Of a DNA stretch of 64,000 nt, positions 1 to 10,850 are shown piece by piece. A program made the translations under genes and the position numbers. Where the stretch lies: the NCBI GenBank assembly GCA_015501075.1, contig JADNYJ010000112.1, positions 62,001-126,000 on the forward strand, in the 5' to 3' direction. Every line of letters starts with the position of its first letter. Within the stretch, counting starts at the first letter, position 1. The notes under the pieces were generated by a model. It searched no databases. It was not told the DNA's origin and was given only the letters and a program-made list of their open reading frames with translations. The DNA comes from Gymnopilus junonius. Taxonomy: Eukaryota > Basidiomycota > Agaricomycetes > Agaricales > Galerinaceae.

Positions 1-1304
1 GTGCCTACCTTTCAACCATGCCAAATATTCTCCAATAGTTCTGTGAAAATGGTCGAAAGAGCGTCGCTGCTTGAAACCCGTGTCCACCACGAGGCGGTTC
101 AGTCAAACCGCTGCCACTAACTCGGATTTCAGGGTGAGCTAGCTAGCTGAAACGGAGATCTCCATGCCCTGGAAGACGTTCTTCGCATATTCTGAGGGCC
201 TGACAGCTCAGCCTTGGAGGCGTTTTGAAGTAGGTAAAGTGGTTTGTTCTCGGCCTACGTGTGCCACCCTCGGCAAAATCCGCGTTTTTTGATCGCTCTT
301 GAGCTCGACAATTTGCGCTCTAACCGTCGGCTCTCGCAGTCCTTCACGACGACAACTCATACAGCTTATAAGAACTGTACCTCCTTCCTACCAAGGCTTT
401 AGCAATCACTTCGACTTACTTTATCAATTTGAAAATGCAGGAATTCTCATGAAGATGGACACCGACCAAGGATGCAAAAACGCTGGGACTACTTATCGCA
501 TCCGAGATAGACGCCACTGTATGAGATGCCACGAGGCAACAAACAACTTGAAGGCACGATACGACTTTGTCGCCACCAATTAAAGCTTGCAGCAGAGAAA
601 GGCCTGATGTCAGCCATTCATATGTACCGTTTCCCAAGATAGGACCTTCTGTTCAGTACCATGCGCAGCACATTTACTTGTTCGTTCATGCTCATCATTC
701 ACCAATGAAGTTGTGATCCACTTACTATACTTCTTTGGCGCTAGCTTTCATATTGCTTTCATCGGCCGTCTATACCTGCCGAAGACGGGCGGAAACAGAT
801 GAGTATTTATTTATACAACCTCTCCCATGATATTCTGCTTCTATTTCTGATAGGCCTCTTTCCAGCGTTCACTGACAGACTGTCAAAACCAATATATAGG
901 TGACAAGGGCCTCTACATTTATTTCACTTCCGTGACTCGGCCCAATTCTCGGGCCGCAATGACCTTACAGAGTTCTCCATCCCAATACACTGCCTCGCCG
1001 CCTGTAATGGCCAGTTCTGTTCACGCGGCTCAATTGTGTAAAGTAGGTATGGAACATTCCAATGCCACGTCCGAGCTCAGGTGCTTGCTCATTGATAAAC
1101 GATCCGGTCGATTTCTTTCACCGACGTCTACATCTACACATAGGCGATCTTAACTACTTTTCCGGTCTTCACAATTATAGCTCGGTGCGTGATATCAAGA
1201 CTTTCCTTCACGCAAATCTCTGTCCGATACTGCTCATCCGTTTGACATTAAATAACGTGCTCAGGGAAAGAAGGGACACTATCTTGTCCACTTTTCTACA
1301 CTCA
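1..1304. other. Left edge, no gene recognised
   Basis: Only short open frames without family resemblance occur here (about 299-583 and 932-1153). Nothing identifies a coding exon, RNA gene or repeat; the right end is the upstream region of the first small VHL-like gene. Confidence 0.4.
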
Positions 1305-1592
1305 ATGACCGACATCGTCTACATTACTTTCATTAATCACGGCACTTACGCTGTCGAAGTCGCCTGGCTATGGAAAGGCAGCATGAAAAGGCAAACGGTC
1401 AACCCCCAAGATGAGCCGCATTTTCCCTTCGAAAAAGGAAAGAAGTATAGTCTTGTATTTCGTCGGGATGGTGCCGATCCTTATGTGCAGAAGTTTATCT
1501 GTCTCTTTTCTTATTCTGATAAATTTCTGACTGCATCTCGAAGGTTCACCTGGGATAATCAGGACGTTGTGCATGTAGAAGACTTCATCTGA
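1305..1592 (+). CDS. Small VHL-beta-like protein A
   Basis: Exons 1305..1492 and 1544..1592 give a protein of about 78 residues. The intron 1493-1543 is 51 nt with no stop, so the frame also reads straight through it; the spliced form is chosen because it yields the ending VQKFTWDNQDVVHVEDFI, which aligns with the same exon in the four paralogues nearby, while the read-through form has no counterpart. The start at 1305 (MTDIVYITFIN) matches the starts of the copies at 1957 and 3402. The pattern is hydrophobic strand, N-x-G, then V-x-V-x-W, then a PF-x-KGK turn and a hydrophobic strand followed by charged residues. This recalls the beta domain of VHL (inference; not searched). No signal peptide or membrane helix. 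Function unknown. Confidence 0.7.
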   Translation: MTDIVYITFINHGTYAVEVAWLWKGSMKRQTVNPQDEPHFPFEKGKKYSLVFRRDGADPYVQKFICLFSYSDKFLTASRRFTWDNQDVVHVEDFI

Positions 1593-1956
1593 ACCACGAA
1601 TGGTTGTTCCCCTTAAATGACCACTGGCGCTCAAGTAGTGCTCACTAAAAGATTCTTCTAGCCCTCAACAAATTTAAAGGCGACTGTCGATTCAAGCGCT
1701 CATTTGAAGGATGGTACACCATATAAATATTAATAAACACACATTACTTAGTTTGGTTTAGTACAAAGCATCAGACATTGTACAGTGGTTCTGAGATAGC
1801 ATATTGACCCGACTAAAGCCAAATATGACCAGGCAACAAGGAAGGAACATCAGTTGCGAGTCTGGGTATCACCGGCATCATAAGGTTAAAGATTATAAAT
1901 GAGAATGCATTTAGGTTTGCTCCTGTTTAGATCTCACCCACCATTCGTCAAGTTCG
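1593..1956. other. Spacer between small genes A and B
   Basis: AT-rich spacer between two genes on the same strand. It must hold the end of transcript A and the promoter of B; no clear motif or additional frame was seen. Confidence 0.4.
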
Positions 1957-2321
1957 ATGAGTATCGTCTACGTCTCGTTTATGAATACCGGCAGCGATAC
2001 TGTGAATGTGTCCTGGCCGTCCAGGGGAAATATTACAAGAGTTGAAGTTGCTCCAGGAGGACCAGAAAAGTATTTCCCCTTCATAAAAGGAAAAGGAACC
2101 CTGCTATTCTTCAAAAATGGCGATAAGGATCCCGTTGTTGTCGAGTAAGTGCTGTCTGGTGGATATCTATTGAACCTAATCTCATTTAACTACAGGAAGA
2201 CTTTCGATGACCAGGACGTCATTGACGTGAAGGACTACCTTGAAGAACTGGTAAGAATTTAATCCGTACATATCTGCTTTGACGGTGTTCAAAAGCAATT
2301 GTTGAAATTATACAGGAATGA
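1957..2321 (+). CDS. Small VHL-beta-like protein B
   Basis: Exon 1 is 1957..2144 and exon 2 starts at 2196 after a 51-nt phase-2 intron. The protein begins MSIVYVSFMNTGSDTVNVSW and continues with a YFPFIKGKGTLLFF strand and NGDKDP turn, then exon 2 gives KTFDDQDVIDVKDYLEEL. Two ends are possible: reading on to a stop at 2260-2262, or a second intron 2251-2315 giving EELE and a stop at 2319-2321. The KGK-x-LLFF plus NGDKDP part is the closest match in this cluster to the VHL segment around its R-G-H and W-L-F residues (from knowledge of VHL; inference). Same strand as copy A, 364 bp downstream. Likely cytoplasmic or nuclear. Role unknown. Confidence 0.75.
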
Positions 2322-3095
2322 TTCTTCACTTACATTAACCCGTTAAAGATCTACACGGAGATTTACATGGCGAAAAACCCCTCTCATGCCAACCGATGTA
2401 AATTTTCTAATTGTTATTATCGCCTCATGAAACTCATCTTGAACCTGATTCCGATTCCTGATCATCATCCTATTCCGAGAAAGTTTGTAAATAGAGTCGG
2501 AATTATGTCTAGTCGATGCTCCGGGCTTGATAGTTGCGCATTTGTTTCACTCCACCATATGTCAAAGCCAACCCGGTTCTGAAGTGACGACTTTGGCGGC
2601 AGTTATTTCACTCCACTTCGGCTGAATATCTCTCCCTTGAAATCAGGTAATTTTGGACCTCCAATCAAACGTACTTCTTGAAAGTCCGCTGTCTACCATC
2701 GAACTGATTACTCTCCAATTCACTATTCCCATGACCTTCGACAGACTGCGGTTATTTAAGTCTGCGGATATCCCCAATGGAAGTGCATTAATACCAACCC
2801 CCAGCCTAGGCCCGAAATTGTGGCTCGAAGGTCCGACAGAATGTGGAGGTACATTTCTATAGGTCGTTAATTATGAGGATAGAGTATCATTATATTTAAA
2901 GTGTGTTCTAACAGGAAATTCACAGAGCTCCGAGGGCCAAGTCCGTCCATCCCAATTCATGACACAACTTCTGATCACATTCTTCCCTTCCAACATCTGA
3001 CACAAATTATAATTTCTGGATAACGAGGAGCCTATGAGTTACCATTAGCGTCATTGAATTGGAAGGTGGATTTTGCACTTGCTTGAATTTCAGGC
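2322..3095. other. Spacer between convergent small genes B and C
   Basis: Short frames only (2367-2582, 2653-2862) with no resemblance to the neighbouring family. Nothing else recognised; it should contain the two convergent 3' ends. Confidence 0.4.
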
Positions 3096-3402
3096 TTAGC
3101 TTGAAGCAAAATCTCTCACATCGATTGTTTGAGTAGGCTCATCGAACTTATACCTATTTCCAACTAAGCTAATTTCAGGAAGTGATGAAGGATTTGACTT
3201 ACGCCGTAGCGAAGGGATGGTTTTTGCCAACCTTGAAATATAACATGGTCTCCTTCCCCTTTATAAAGGGATAGTGACGCGTCTGTTCCAAGTCGGATCC
3301 AGCGATAACATCGACCCTTGTCATATTTCCGCTTGAAACCCAGGAAACATTTACTGCATCGACCCCTGAGTTTATAAAGATGACATAGACAATTTCAGGC
3401 AT
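3096..3402 (-). CDS. Small VHL-beta-like protein C
   Basis: Minus strand, exons 3402..3203 and 3153..3096 around a 49-nt phase-2 intron (3202-3154). Exon 1 begins MPEIVYVIFINSGVDAVNVSW and has an insertion of about four residues (DLEQTRH region) before the YPFIKGKETMLYF strand. Exon 2 ends KFDEPTQTIDVRDFASS. Intron position and phase equal those of copies A, B, D and E, so they descend from one intron-bearing ancestor. Divergent with copy D. About 85 residues, no targeting signal. Function unknown; VHL-beta resemblance is inference. Confidence 0.75.
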
Positions 3403-3815
3403 ATTGAGAGGTTACAGATGAAGTAGAGAGAGCGTCTTCTGCGATAATCTGCCTTTCAAATTTGAGCAAACTCCTTATCAATGCATCCAACAGGGCTATG
3501 CTGGTGCTTCGCCATCTCGTGAGTAACTTCGGTATGGCTGAAGTTCCGATGTGACCTTGATCATTGATGTGTGAACGTCAGTCCCATCTGACATGGGCGA
3601 CAATAGGCAAGGTTAGGTCAGGAAGCAGCTTGGATCTTCAATGTCCAAACCAACTTTTTGGATTTGACGGATGTAATGCAAACTTTCTTTGACATGGGTA
3701 ACATCACTGAACATTTTGATGTATTTCTGAGGTCTGCAGCGAGGCCTCAAAGAAGGAAGAGATATATTAAGCAGGCAGAAGTAGAGTCTGCATTCACGTA
3801 GACCCCTTAACCAAT
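3403..3815. promoter_or_regulatory. Divergent promoter region of small genes C and D
   Basis: A 413-bp gap between head-to-head paralogues must drive both. A TATA-like stretch (gagatatattaag) lies near 3759-3771, about 45-55 bp before the start of gene D. No other element is evident. Confidence 0.35.
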
Positions 3816-4225
3816 ATGCACTCGCAACGCCAGACTAGTGAAAGTCCTACATTATCCTCCACTTTTGATATCATTGAAGACCACGAATTTGAGGGCATAG
3901 ACAATCTAGGATGCGTCCAAGTCAAGTTCAAGAATTCTGGACTGGAAGATGTGAAAGTCTCATGGGTTCGGGACATTGGTGGGATGGAGAGAATACTTGT
4001 CCCCGCAGGCAGTGAACACTGCTTCGATTTTCGCCTTTTCAAGAAGTACAATATCTTTTTTCAACGAAAGGAGCACCACCCTTGGGCTGAACAGTATGTC
4101 GACATTTTCATATTAATGTGTGGATAACCACTAATCTATGTTCCCTCTATTTGAATTCCACTTCTACTTGTAGAATGATATTTAGAAGTGAGGGTGAAGT
4201 GGTAGATGTCAGAGACCACAGTTGA
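3816..4225 (+). CDS. Small VHL-beta-like protein D, N-terminally extended
   Basis: Exons 3816..4093 and 4174..4225, intron 80 nt with gtatgt donor. Compared with its paralogues it has about 30 extra N-terminal residues rich in Ser, Thr, Asp and Glu before the first strand (VQVKFKNSGLEDVKVSW). The middle PFIKGK motif is changed to FDFRLFKKYNIFF. Exon 2 gives MIFRSEGEVVDVRDHS, in register with the other copies. Total about 109 residues. The intron is at the same position and phase as in the others but longer. The most diverged paralogue besides E; function unknown. Confidence 0.7.
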
Positions 4226-4760
4226 TGAGCGTCCATCTGTTGTCTACTTTTTAGATTTCTGTCGACCAATCGTTCATTCACACATCCTTACAATTGGCTA
4301 CTGAATAGTTATCTTGATTGATATTTAATGCAGCCACACCATCTCTGGTACTAAGATTATAGCTGACAATATAGTCTCCTTTCATGATTAGCGCACAGAC
4401 AAAGATATAAGCGATATCCTACTACATTTGCGGTAGCCATCATAAAGCCAATTTACCCCTCAATTTCATATGTTTTTGATTTATCTGTCAATCATGAGTG
4501 TCTCGTCTTTACTTGTTGACGATGCTTGAAATAACCGACAGATGGACTTGGCGGGTATTATTGCCAAAAGATTTCATTCACGGGCTTCGAGGAAATAACA
4601 ACAGATTCGAAAAACATAAGAGCACCCCATACTCCACCACTATGCCTTGCATGCATGTATATTTCATTTGCCAATAGGAATTACAAATGTGCGTACTAAA
4701 AATTTCAATTTTTGCAAGTTAATAATGGTGCGCAATTAGATGGAACAAAGTATTCACCAT
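4226..4760. other. Spacer between convergent small genes D and E
   Basis: AT-rich, no frame or repeat recognised; should hold both 3' ends. Confidence 0.4.
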
Positions 4761-5067
4761 TTATGCATAATCGTACACGTTTAGCTTGTCATCGCCATCC
4801 CACCTAAACCTAAACAAGTCGTCAATGACATGTTGCTTGCCATTAAGCCTTTACTTACCTGCGCGAATAGTATCCACGGCCCTTGTAGGTGTATTTCTTT
4901 TTGCTGAAGTGGATCGAATACCATCTGTTTTTTATGAAGGGGAAATACGGCCCAGGATCGGACCGCGCCTTGACTGTCTTGCGTCTCGTACGGCTTCTCC
5001 ATGGCCAGGAGACGCGGATATCATCTGGGCCGGGATTGTAAAGGAAAATTATAATCTTTCCCTTCAT
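4761..5067 (-). CDS. Small VHL-beta-like protein E, basic variant
   Basis: Minus strand, exons 5067..4859 and 4809..4761 with a 49-nt phase-2 intron (4858-4810). The start MKGKIIIFLYNPGPDDIRVSW keeps the strand / N-x-G / V-x-W pattern. The next strand is unusually basic (WRSRTRRKTVKARSD) and the turn reads YFPFIKNRWYSIHFSKKKYTYKG, so this copy would be strongly positively charged, unlike B and C. Exon 2 reads RFRWDGDDKLNVYDYA. The charge difference suggests a changed partner or that constraint is relaxed (inference). About 85 residues. Confidence 0.68.
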
Positions 5068-5680
5068 TGGGCGTGTCTGCAGGTAGGATGTGTTTTGTTA
5101 GAAAGATATTTGAGTTTTAAAAACGCAAAGATAGTGAGCGACTTGCGAAAGCACGCACCTATATAAGTATGCATTAAAATGGGGTTAGTTATAGCCCCAG
5201 GAACAAAGAACCCTGATACATGAGAGAATGTATAATAAAATCTCCCAAGATGAAACATCTAACCGTTAGAATTCTCCATAGAAGCCCGAAGCCGCTCACT
5301 GATGCCATGGGCCTGGGCGGCAGTTACTCTTTGTGGTTGAGATTTCTTCGCCATTCACAAGAAAGTCCTGGGCATGACCACAGCCTTCCAATTATGATCA
5401 CTGTCTGCTGATAATAGATCATTATAACTATCGGTATTGAAATTCCTCCTACGCCTGGATTTAGAAAGATTCAAGCAGTCGAACCTAGGTTACTATTGGA
5501 GTCGCCTATTTTTAGGCCGTTATCGTGTTAGGCGCTGGTGCTGCGGCATCTGTACACAGGAAACTCGGTCGAACAATTCGGCCTTCCGAGAAAAATCCAC
5601 GGTTCATTTGACTGATGCTATTAAAGCGGTTACAGAAATTCAGGGTTTGGAAACGTCTCCCATACCTAGTCGCACTTACT
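5068..5680. other. Divergent region between gene E and the SET gene
   Basis: Upstream regions of gene E (minus) and the SET/NAP gene (plus). Open frames at 5220-5411 and 5437-5730 have no recognisable product and no supporting splice pattern. Confidence 0.35.
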
Positions 5681-6628
5681 ATGCTAGACCGCAAGAGACC
5701 TCTTCCCTTTCCAGAATACGCGCTCTCTGACTCTGACCAGAAAAAACTGGACGAAATCAACAAGAATGTTGAGCGAGCCCAATTGATATGTGGTATGTTG
5801 AAAAAACTCCCTTCAAATATCTTGAGTTATACTTAAGGAATTTGTAAATGCATAGAACTGGAAGAAATAAAACGACTGATACCAGTTTACGAAGATAGAC
5901 GTCAGTTTATCAAAAGAATTCCTAACTTTTGGGCGATCGCATTCTGGCGTCATGTCGGCCTGGCTACGGATTTACAGCACGAAGAGGATATGGCCATTTT
6001 AAAGCATCTTGTCGACGTATGGATTAATCGGAATCCTATTGAGCCAAGGGCTTATACTATTGAGTTTGTGCGCATTCACGTTATGACTTTCATCATATGC
6101 ATGGATTTACTCACGATCTGTCTTAAACCCAGACATTCTCCGTGAACCCATATTTTGAAAATAGGATCTTAAAAAAGGTATATAAATTCACGGAATCGGC
6201 TGCCAGGAAGAAAGAGGTTGCCGATAAGGAGGGTTTCAAATGGAGTATGCTTGACTTCGATTGGGATGACGATGTGAAGCCCTTGGTAAGCTGATTGAAG
6301 AAGGCTATTTGTGCTCGACATGTTGATACCAGGTCGCATAGCCGGAGAAGATCCTTTGGAAGCCGGGCCAGAATGTGTGCCAGAAGTATCCAGCAATCCG
6401 AGACAAGGATAACGAAATCACAGACTTGGGGAGTTTCTTTAACTGGTTTGAAGCTGATGGCGACCCTTTCGATGTATGTCATCTTTCCTTTGAATTTGAA
6501 ACCCAGGTAGCTGAATGATATAGATTGGATTGATCATTTCGGAGGAAATTTTCGAGGATGCAGTCGATCACTTCACAGGTCAGGTTAACGAAGAGGAAGA
6601 CGAAGAAGAAGACGAAGACATGAATTAA
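5681..6628 (+). CDS. SET/NAP-family histone chaperone
   Basis: Five exons: 5681..5792, 5856..6067, 6133..6285, 6342..6473, 6524..6628, giving 237 residues; splicing keeps one frame throughout. An N-terminal helix (DQKKLDEINKNVERAQ) would be the dimerisation helix. It is followed by KRIPNFWAIAFWRH, the typical SET/NAP segment, then FSVNPYFENRILKK, and after a further helix ILWKPGQNV and FFNWFE. The protein ends in an acidic tail of Glu and Asp. These are hallmarks of SET/TAF-I/Vps75-type NAP proteins, which bind histones H3-H4 or H2A-H2B and assist nucleosome assembly in nucleus and cytosol. Length fits the family. In-frame ATG codons upstream (5615) exist; 5681 is preferred because the conserved region begins just after it. 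Confidence 0.88.
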
Positions 6629-7019
6629 GACCTTGAAAACGATGACAATGTACTATTGTATTTTTGTTCTTGCTTCTTTTTATGCTTCGAGCGCCTTGGA
6701 ACAAACTTGCGCCCTCGGCGAATTCGAGCGCAAAAATTCCTCGAAATTATCCTACATAAAGATATGGATGAGCGAAGGCACAGTAAAGTGGATCCGATTA
6801 CACGGAAAGAGTCTTGCGTGGAGAAGAACCCTAGCAAGCACTGAGCACTCTCAGGTTGAATCCGGAGTCCGGACGAGCATATACCTTGCATTCTATTATA
6901 TAGTGAGCCATTAGAAAGCCGTATACCACTTACATTAGGTACAGTAAGATACCAAGCGAACCACATGTTGAATAAAGCAGAAACTTGTGAAAGAAATGCA
7001 ACAGGACAGGAGCCAGCAT
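6629..7019. other. Spacer, no gene recognised
   Basis: Between the SET gene end and the start of the TFIIIC pseudogene homology. Short frames only, no family resemblance. Confidence 0.4.
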
Positions 7020-9160
7020 ATGTATAGTGGACTCGGTAGTTAGGTAAGCATTTCCCATCGCCCAACATTCGCGTTCGGCACTCGCTCTTGTGGACGATGT
7101 AGGCTGCTGAAGAAGCTGGCGCTGATGTTTCTGAATCTTAGGACAAGGTCGAAGGAATTTTTCAGTGCGTTCCTGTCCTTCTCTCTTATTCAAAAGCTTG
7201 AGCTCTTGAAGCATTAGAACAGTTGTCTCGTGAAGAATACTTCCTGATGCTGTCCTGGGTCGTGTTCGTCCTCTACCAACCTCTTGACTAGAGAGTGGGA
7301 TCTTGATCTCGACGGAAGACAGGCAGGGTTCAAGGATGACTTGCGGGTTGCCAATGGCATCAGTCACAAGCGAAAGGTGTGTGAAATACCTTTTTTCGCG
7401 TTGTCGAAATTTAACGCAATTTGGCACAGAAAGGACGTACAACAGGGCCTGTTCTTTCTCAACAACTGAAAGCATTCATCGGAGACGGTAACAGGCTCAT
7501 GTGGGTAGTAACATCTCGGAAGCTATCCGTATTATGCAAGAAGCTTTACGGATTGAACCTCGGACACGGTCTGTGTGGGTAGTGCTCGCCCAATGCTATG
7601 AGGATATGAAGGAGGAACAAGGCACTGTAGCTGAAAATGGTGGTTGCTCACCTTCGCTACGATGCTGATGAATGGTATCGGCTAGTAAGGGAGTCCAGGT
7701 ATGAAATTTTTTTCTTTTCTAACGCGTCTTTACTGAAACACGACTTTCAGAGAACGCGGGTACAACCAGCAAGCCCTATACTGCTACCACCAGGGTTACA
7801 GCCTCGACTCCACCAGTGTGGACGCGCTATGGCACTGTGCATATCTCGCCAAAGAAATGAGCGACTTGCGCACAACCCGTAACGCCTTCCTCGCCATCCT
7901 CAAACGCTTTCTGTTCGACCTCCGCAAGCCGTATACCGTTTTCGTCAAGCTCTGCGAGCTGCCAACATGTGCCTCCCTCCTCCAGGACGCGTTAAATCTC
8001 TACATGAAAAAAACCTATCTTCCCGGACAGCAAGCTGCTCGCACTGGAGTCAGCGCGGCGAATGCCAAAGTGAACCTACCGGGCGGGTTTCCAATCTTTA
8101 TCTGCTCGTTCTGGCAGACTTTGCGATGCAATTGATGATCGTGGGAGGCAGACTATAAGTAGGAACACAAGTGGTTACAGGGCAGGACAGACCAGAAGTT
8201 TTAGGACCTGTGCGAGGATGTCAGGGTGCACGATGGAGAGGATTGTCCGCTGAGGACGAATGCTAATAAGGGCGGTGGAGGCGTCGTACCGCCCGGGCAT
8301 TACATCCTTGATCTTAAAACACGTCATCGACTAGTGGTTGCTAGGATTAAGGTGGGCGATGTCGAGGAGGGCAAGGTTGGTTTTGTTCTTTCTTTCTCTG
8401 GATTTGCAGCAAGCGTTGACATATTCATAATAGTTGCACACGAACGCTGTCCTTGCAGAGGAAGTTCTAGACCACTCAGTTCTATTTGCTGAGACCGCCG
8501 ATGCATACTTTGAACGTGGCATATACCCAGAAGCAAAGCCGATATGTGAGCTCCTAGGATGTGATCCAGCTGTAAGTGACGCGAATATGTTCATTCGGGC
8601 GCGTCTCATCTTCCCACTCTTTCTCCAGACAAGTGGCACATACATTTTTCTCCAAACAATTGCGTGCATGCGCAGCGTTGATAACCTGCAAGCAGCTAAC
8701 GCTTACGAACGTGGTTAGTCTCTACATTACCATGTGATAGGTCACTCAGGCTCATGGTTTCTTCCCAGTCCGACATCCTATTTATGATTGTAAGTCGTCC
8801 ATGTCCCATCGTCAGTGCATTTTGTCTTGACTTCTGCCTTTCCCAGTTATCGACTTGAGAAGAAGAGGCAAAGGCGGCTCCAAATCTCAAGTACGCGAAA
8901 GGCTCAACTCAACCACCATCCGTTTCCCTGTTCGCAGAAAATGAAAGCGGGAAGAAGACTACCACCACTTTAGCACGTCAGAGTTACCTATCTAACGCCC
9001 AACTTAAAGAATTGGAGAAGGTGAAGGAAAAAGAGATGTTGGGGATGTGCTCACTGGCGAAGTTGGACTCGAGCGGGAGTGGGTTTTGAAGGCGGAGAAG
9101 TTGGCGGACGTGTTCAGGGAGACGAGGAATTTGTTCTTAACTAGGCGAGTAAGTTTTTTT
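7020..9160 (+). pseudogene. Decayed copy of the TFIIIC TPR-subunit gene
   Basis: Plus-strand DNA matches, in order, the minus-strand gene at 21472-25459. Homology starts in its 5' flank (ttaggtaagcatttccca at about 7034) and includes the block DLDLDGRQAGFKDDLR at about 7290, TPR segments with WVVLAQCYEDMKEEQ at about 7576-7620, and AEKLADVFRETRNLFL at about 9090-9140. Introns are kept at the same places, for example after the RESR codons at about 7699. It is therefore a DNA-level duplication, not a retrocopy. Frameshifts and stops occur throughout, the acidic exon 2 is mostly lost, and the last third of the gene is absent. It cannot encode a functional TFIIIC subunit. Confidence 0.85.
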
Positions 9161-9696
9161 TTGGCGACGAAAGACAGCCAAAAGTCGCCTGCCAGCAAAG
9201 ACCGTGAATGTTTTCCTTGGCATGCTTACCTTTCGGCTGGCCCCGTCTGTTCATGCAGGTTTGTTGCTCGGTTTGTCGCTGTGATAATACATGACGTAGG
9301 TTGATATGCGTTGTGTCGATATCCAGCACTGTACTTTGACAAGGGCATGGTTAGTGCGAGACTCCTGCAAAGGTTCTTCATCTATCATGATGTCGAACGC
9401 GTTTCGATCCAAAGTGAGAAAGGATTTGATAAAGCCAGCACTGATCAGTAAGGAAGTCTTTCCAAAACCTTGGTTCTTTCTCCTCATCCAAATTCGGCTG
9501 TTATGTATTGGAATTGTTAAAACAGTCCCAACGCTTGGCTTGAAATCCATATCTTGAACATTTCATTTAAACCTAAGTACATACCCTACAGGGAAAAAAC
9601 AGTCCGACGAGTTCATCGGGATCACTCCAGTTACTTAATATAAATGCCTGACAAGAACTTCGTAAGGAATGCCCAACCCCCGCCTTTCAAACCCCA
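9161..9696. other. Spacer after the pseudogene
   Basis: No frame with family resemblance. It holds the downstream side of the secreted-protein gene, which ends at 9697 on the minus strand. Confidence 0.35.
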
Positions 9697-10014
9697 TCAA
9701 TCGTCGCAGCATAAAATCTTATAACAGCATGCTCTGGAGTCGCACAGATCCCTCCCTCTCTCATGGCCAACCTTGCACGCCTCGGCGCAGAATGGACCCG
9801 TTTCCTCCCAAGCGCACCCAGGTGGAACATCCTCACAGTCGCCTTCAAGCGAATTTTGACATCCAACGGGAGTATTTGGAATGCAATCCGAAGAAGAGAA
9901 GGTAATAGCGACCTGGGAGCATGAATTCGAAGGAGCAGCAGAAGTGAGTTCAAATGTTGTCATCGTTGACACAATTATTATTGTAATTTGTAGGAGTGCA
10001 GCGGAAAATCTCAT
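9697..10014 (-). CDS. Small secreted cysteine-rich protein
   Basis: Single-exon frame on the minus strand. The start at 10014 (MRFSAALLQITIIIVSTMTT) is preferred over the upstream in-frame ATG at 10074 because it gives a classical signal peptide with likely cleavage after the SAA before PSNSC. The mature part is about 75 residues with 12 cysteines, including CC pairs near the C-terminus, and an acidic segment (EGDCEDVPPGC). Such proteins are common in fungal secretomes, including effector-like proteins and disulfide-rich surface proteins; the family is not recognised and no function is claimed. A TATATAA sequence lies near 10244-10251 in the minus sense. Confidence 0.6.
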   Translation of the reverse strand: MRFSAALLQITIIIVSTMTTFELTSAAPSNSCSQVAITFSSSDCIPNTPVGCQNSLEGDCEDVPPGCAWEETGPFCAEACKVGHERGRDLCDSRACCYKILCCDD

Positions 10015-10850
10015 TTCTGGAGCGAGAGGAGAAGAAAAATCAGGATGGGTTCGAAATTTTACGAAATGATGCACTCTGGACCAAAGTACTCACTTTCAAG
10101 GGAAAGTAAAGGAATCTTGATGCGTTATTCGTGTAAGGAATCCAGCCTGTGTTGTAATACATTATAAGCTCCGCTTAGCCATTAAATTCCAACCACTTAC
10201 CAGTCAGTAAAGGGGTTGCCTTGGCGTCCGTCACAACCTCTCACTTTATATACTATGGGCTATCCTTTCCTGCAGGCTCACCACGTGTAGAGAACCTTCG
10301 CATATAGGTAAAGGATGCTGTGATAAATGAAAATTCCGTCCTTCAGAACCCATCTTCCTCCCCTGTGCTCGGGGAAGTTTAAATAAGCCAGGCATCCCAG
10401 AACGCCGGTGGAACATGCGTCCAACATGAGGCTTTCATTCCGGAAAAGGTGTCGTGATCATGAATATTTAACCTGGAGTTTTACCAAGATATGCTTACCC
10501 AGAAGAGTACGAATAAACGTTACTAAGAGGCAGGGTACTCTTCCGAAATAACTCTGGCGCTAACAGTTCGCACTTGGTTTGTGCTAAATTTAGCTCATTT
10601 TGTTTACGCTACTTACTTACAGTCACTCCGGAAGGTACGAAGATGCTGCGTATAATTTCTACAGATTAAGGTGATGGGATACATGCATGATCTCGGAAAG
10701 ATACTTTGCCTACAATGAATTAATTAAGCTAAAAATACATGGGCAGAACGGAGCACTTCAAACAGGAATGTTACGAACCACGTCATCAAACCCTCACATC
10801 CCAAAGCCTAACAAGCCAATTCAAAAGCAAAGAAAATAAGAGAAGAGATC
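10015..10850. other. Intergenic, no gene recognised
   Basis: Upstream region of the secreted-protein gene and downstream region of the low-complexity gene that ends at 10851. No RNA gene or repeat seen. Confidence 0.35.

Noticed and set aside
299..583. Possible gene at the left edge
   Set aside because: No homology pattern, no intron logic, ordinary length for chance.
2251..2262. Read-through end of small gene B (VRI then stop)
   Set aside because: It cannot be excluded, but a gtaaga donor with a tacag acceptor gives an equally good end; both are stated in the entry and neither changes the domain.
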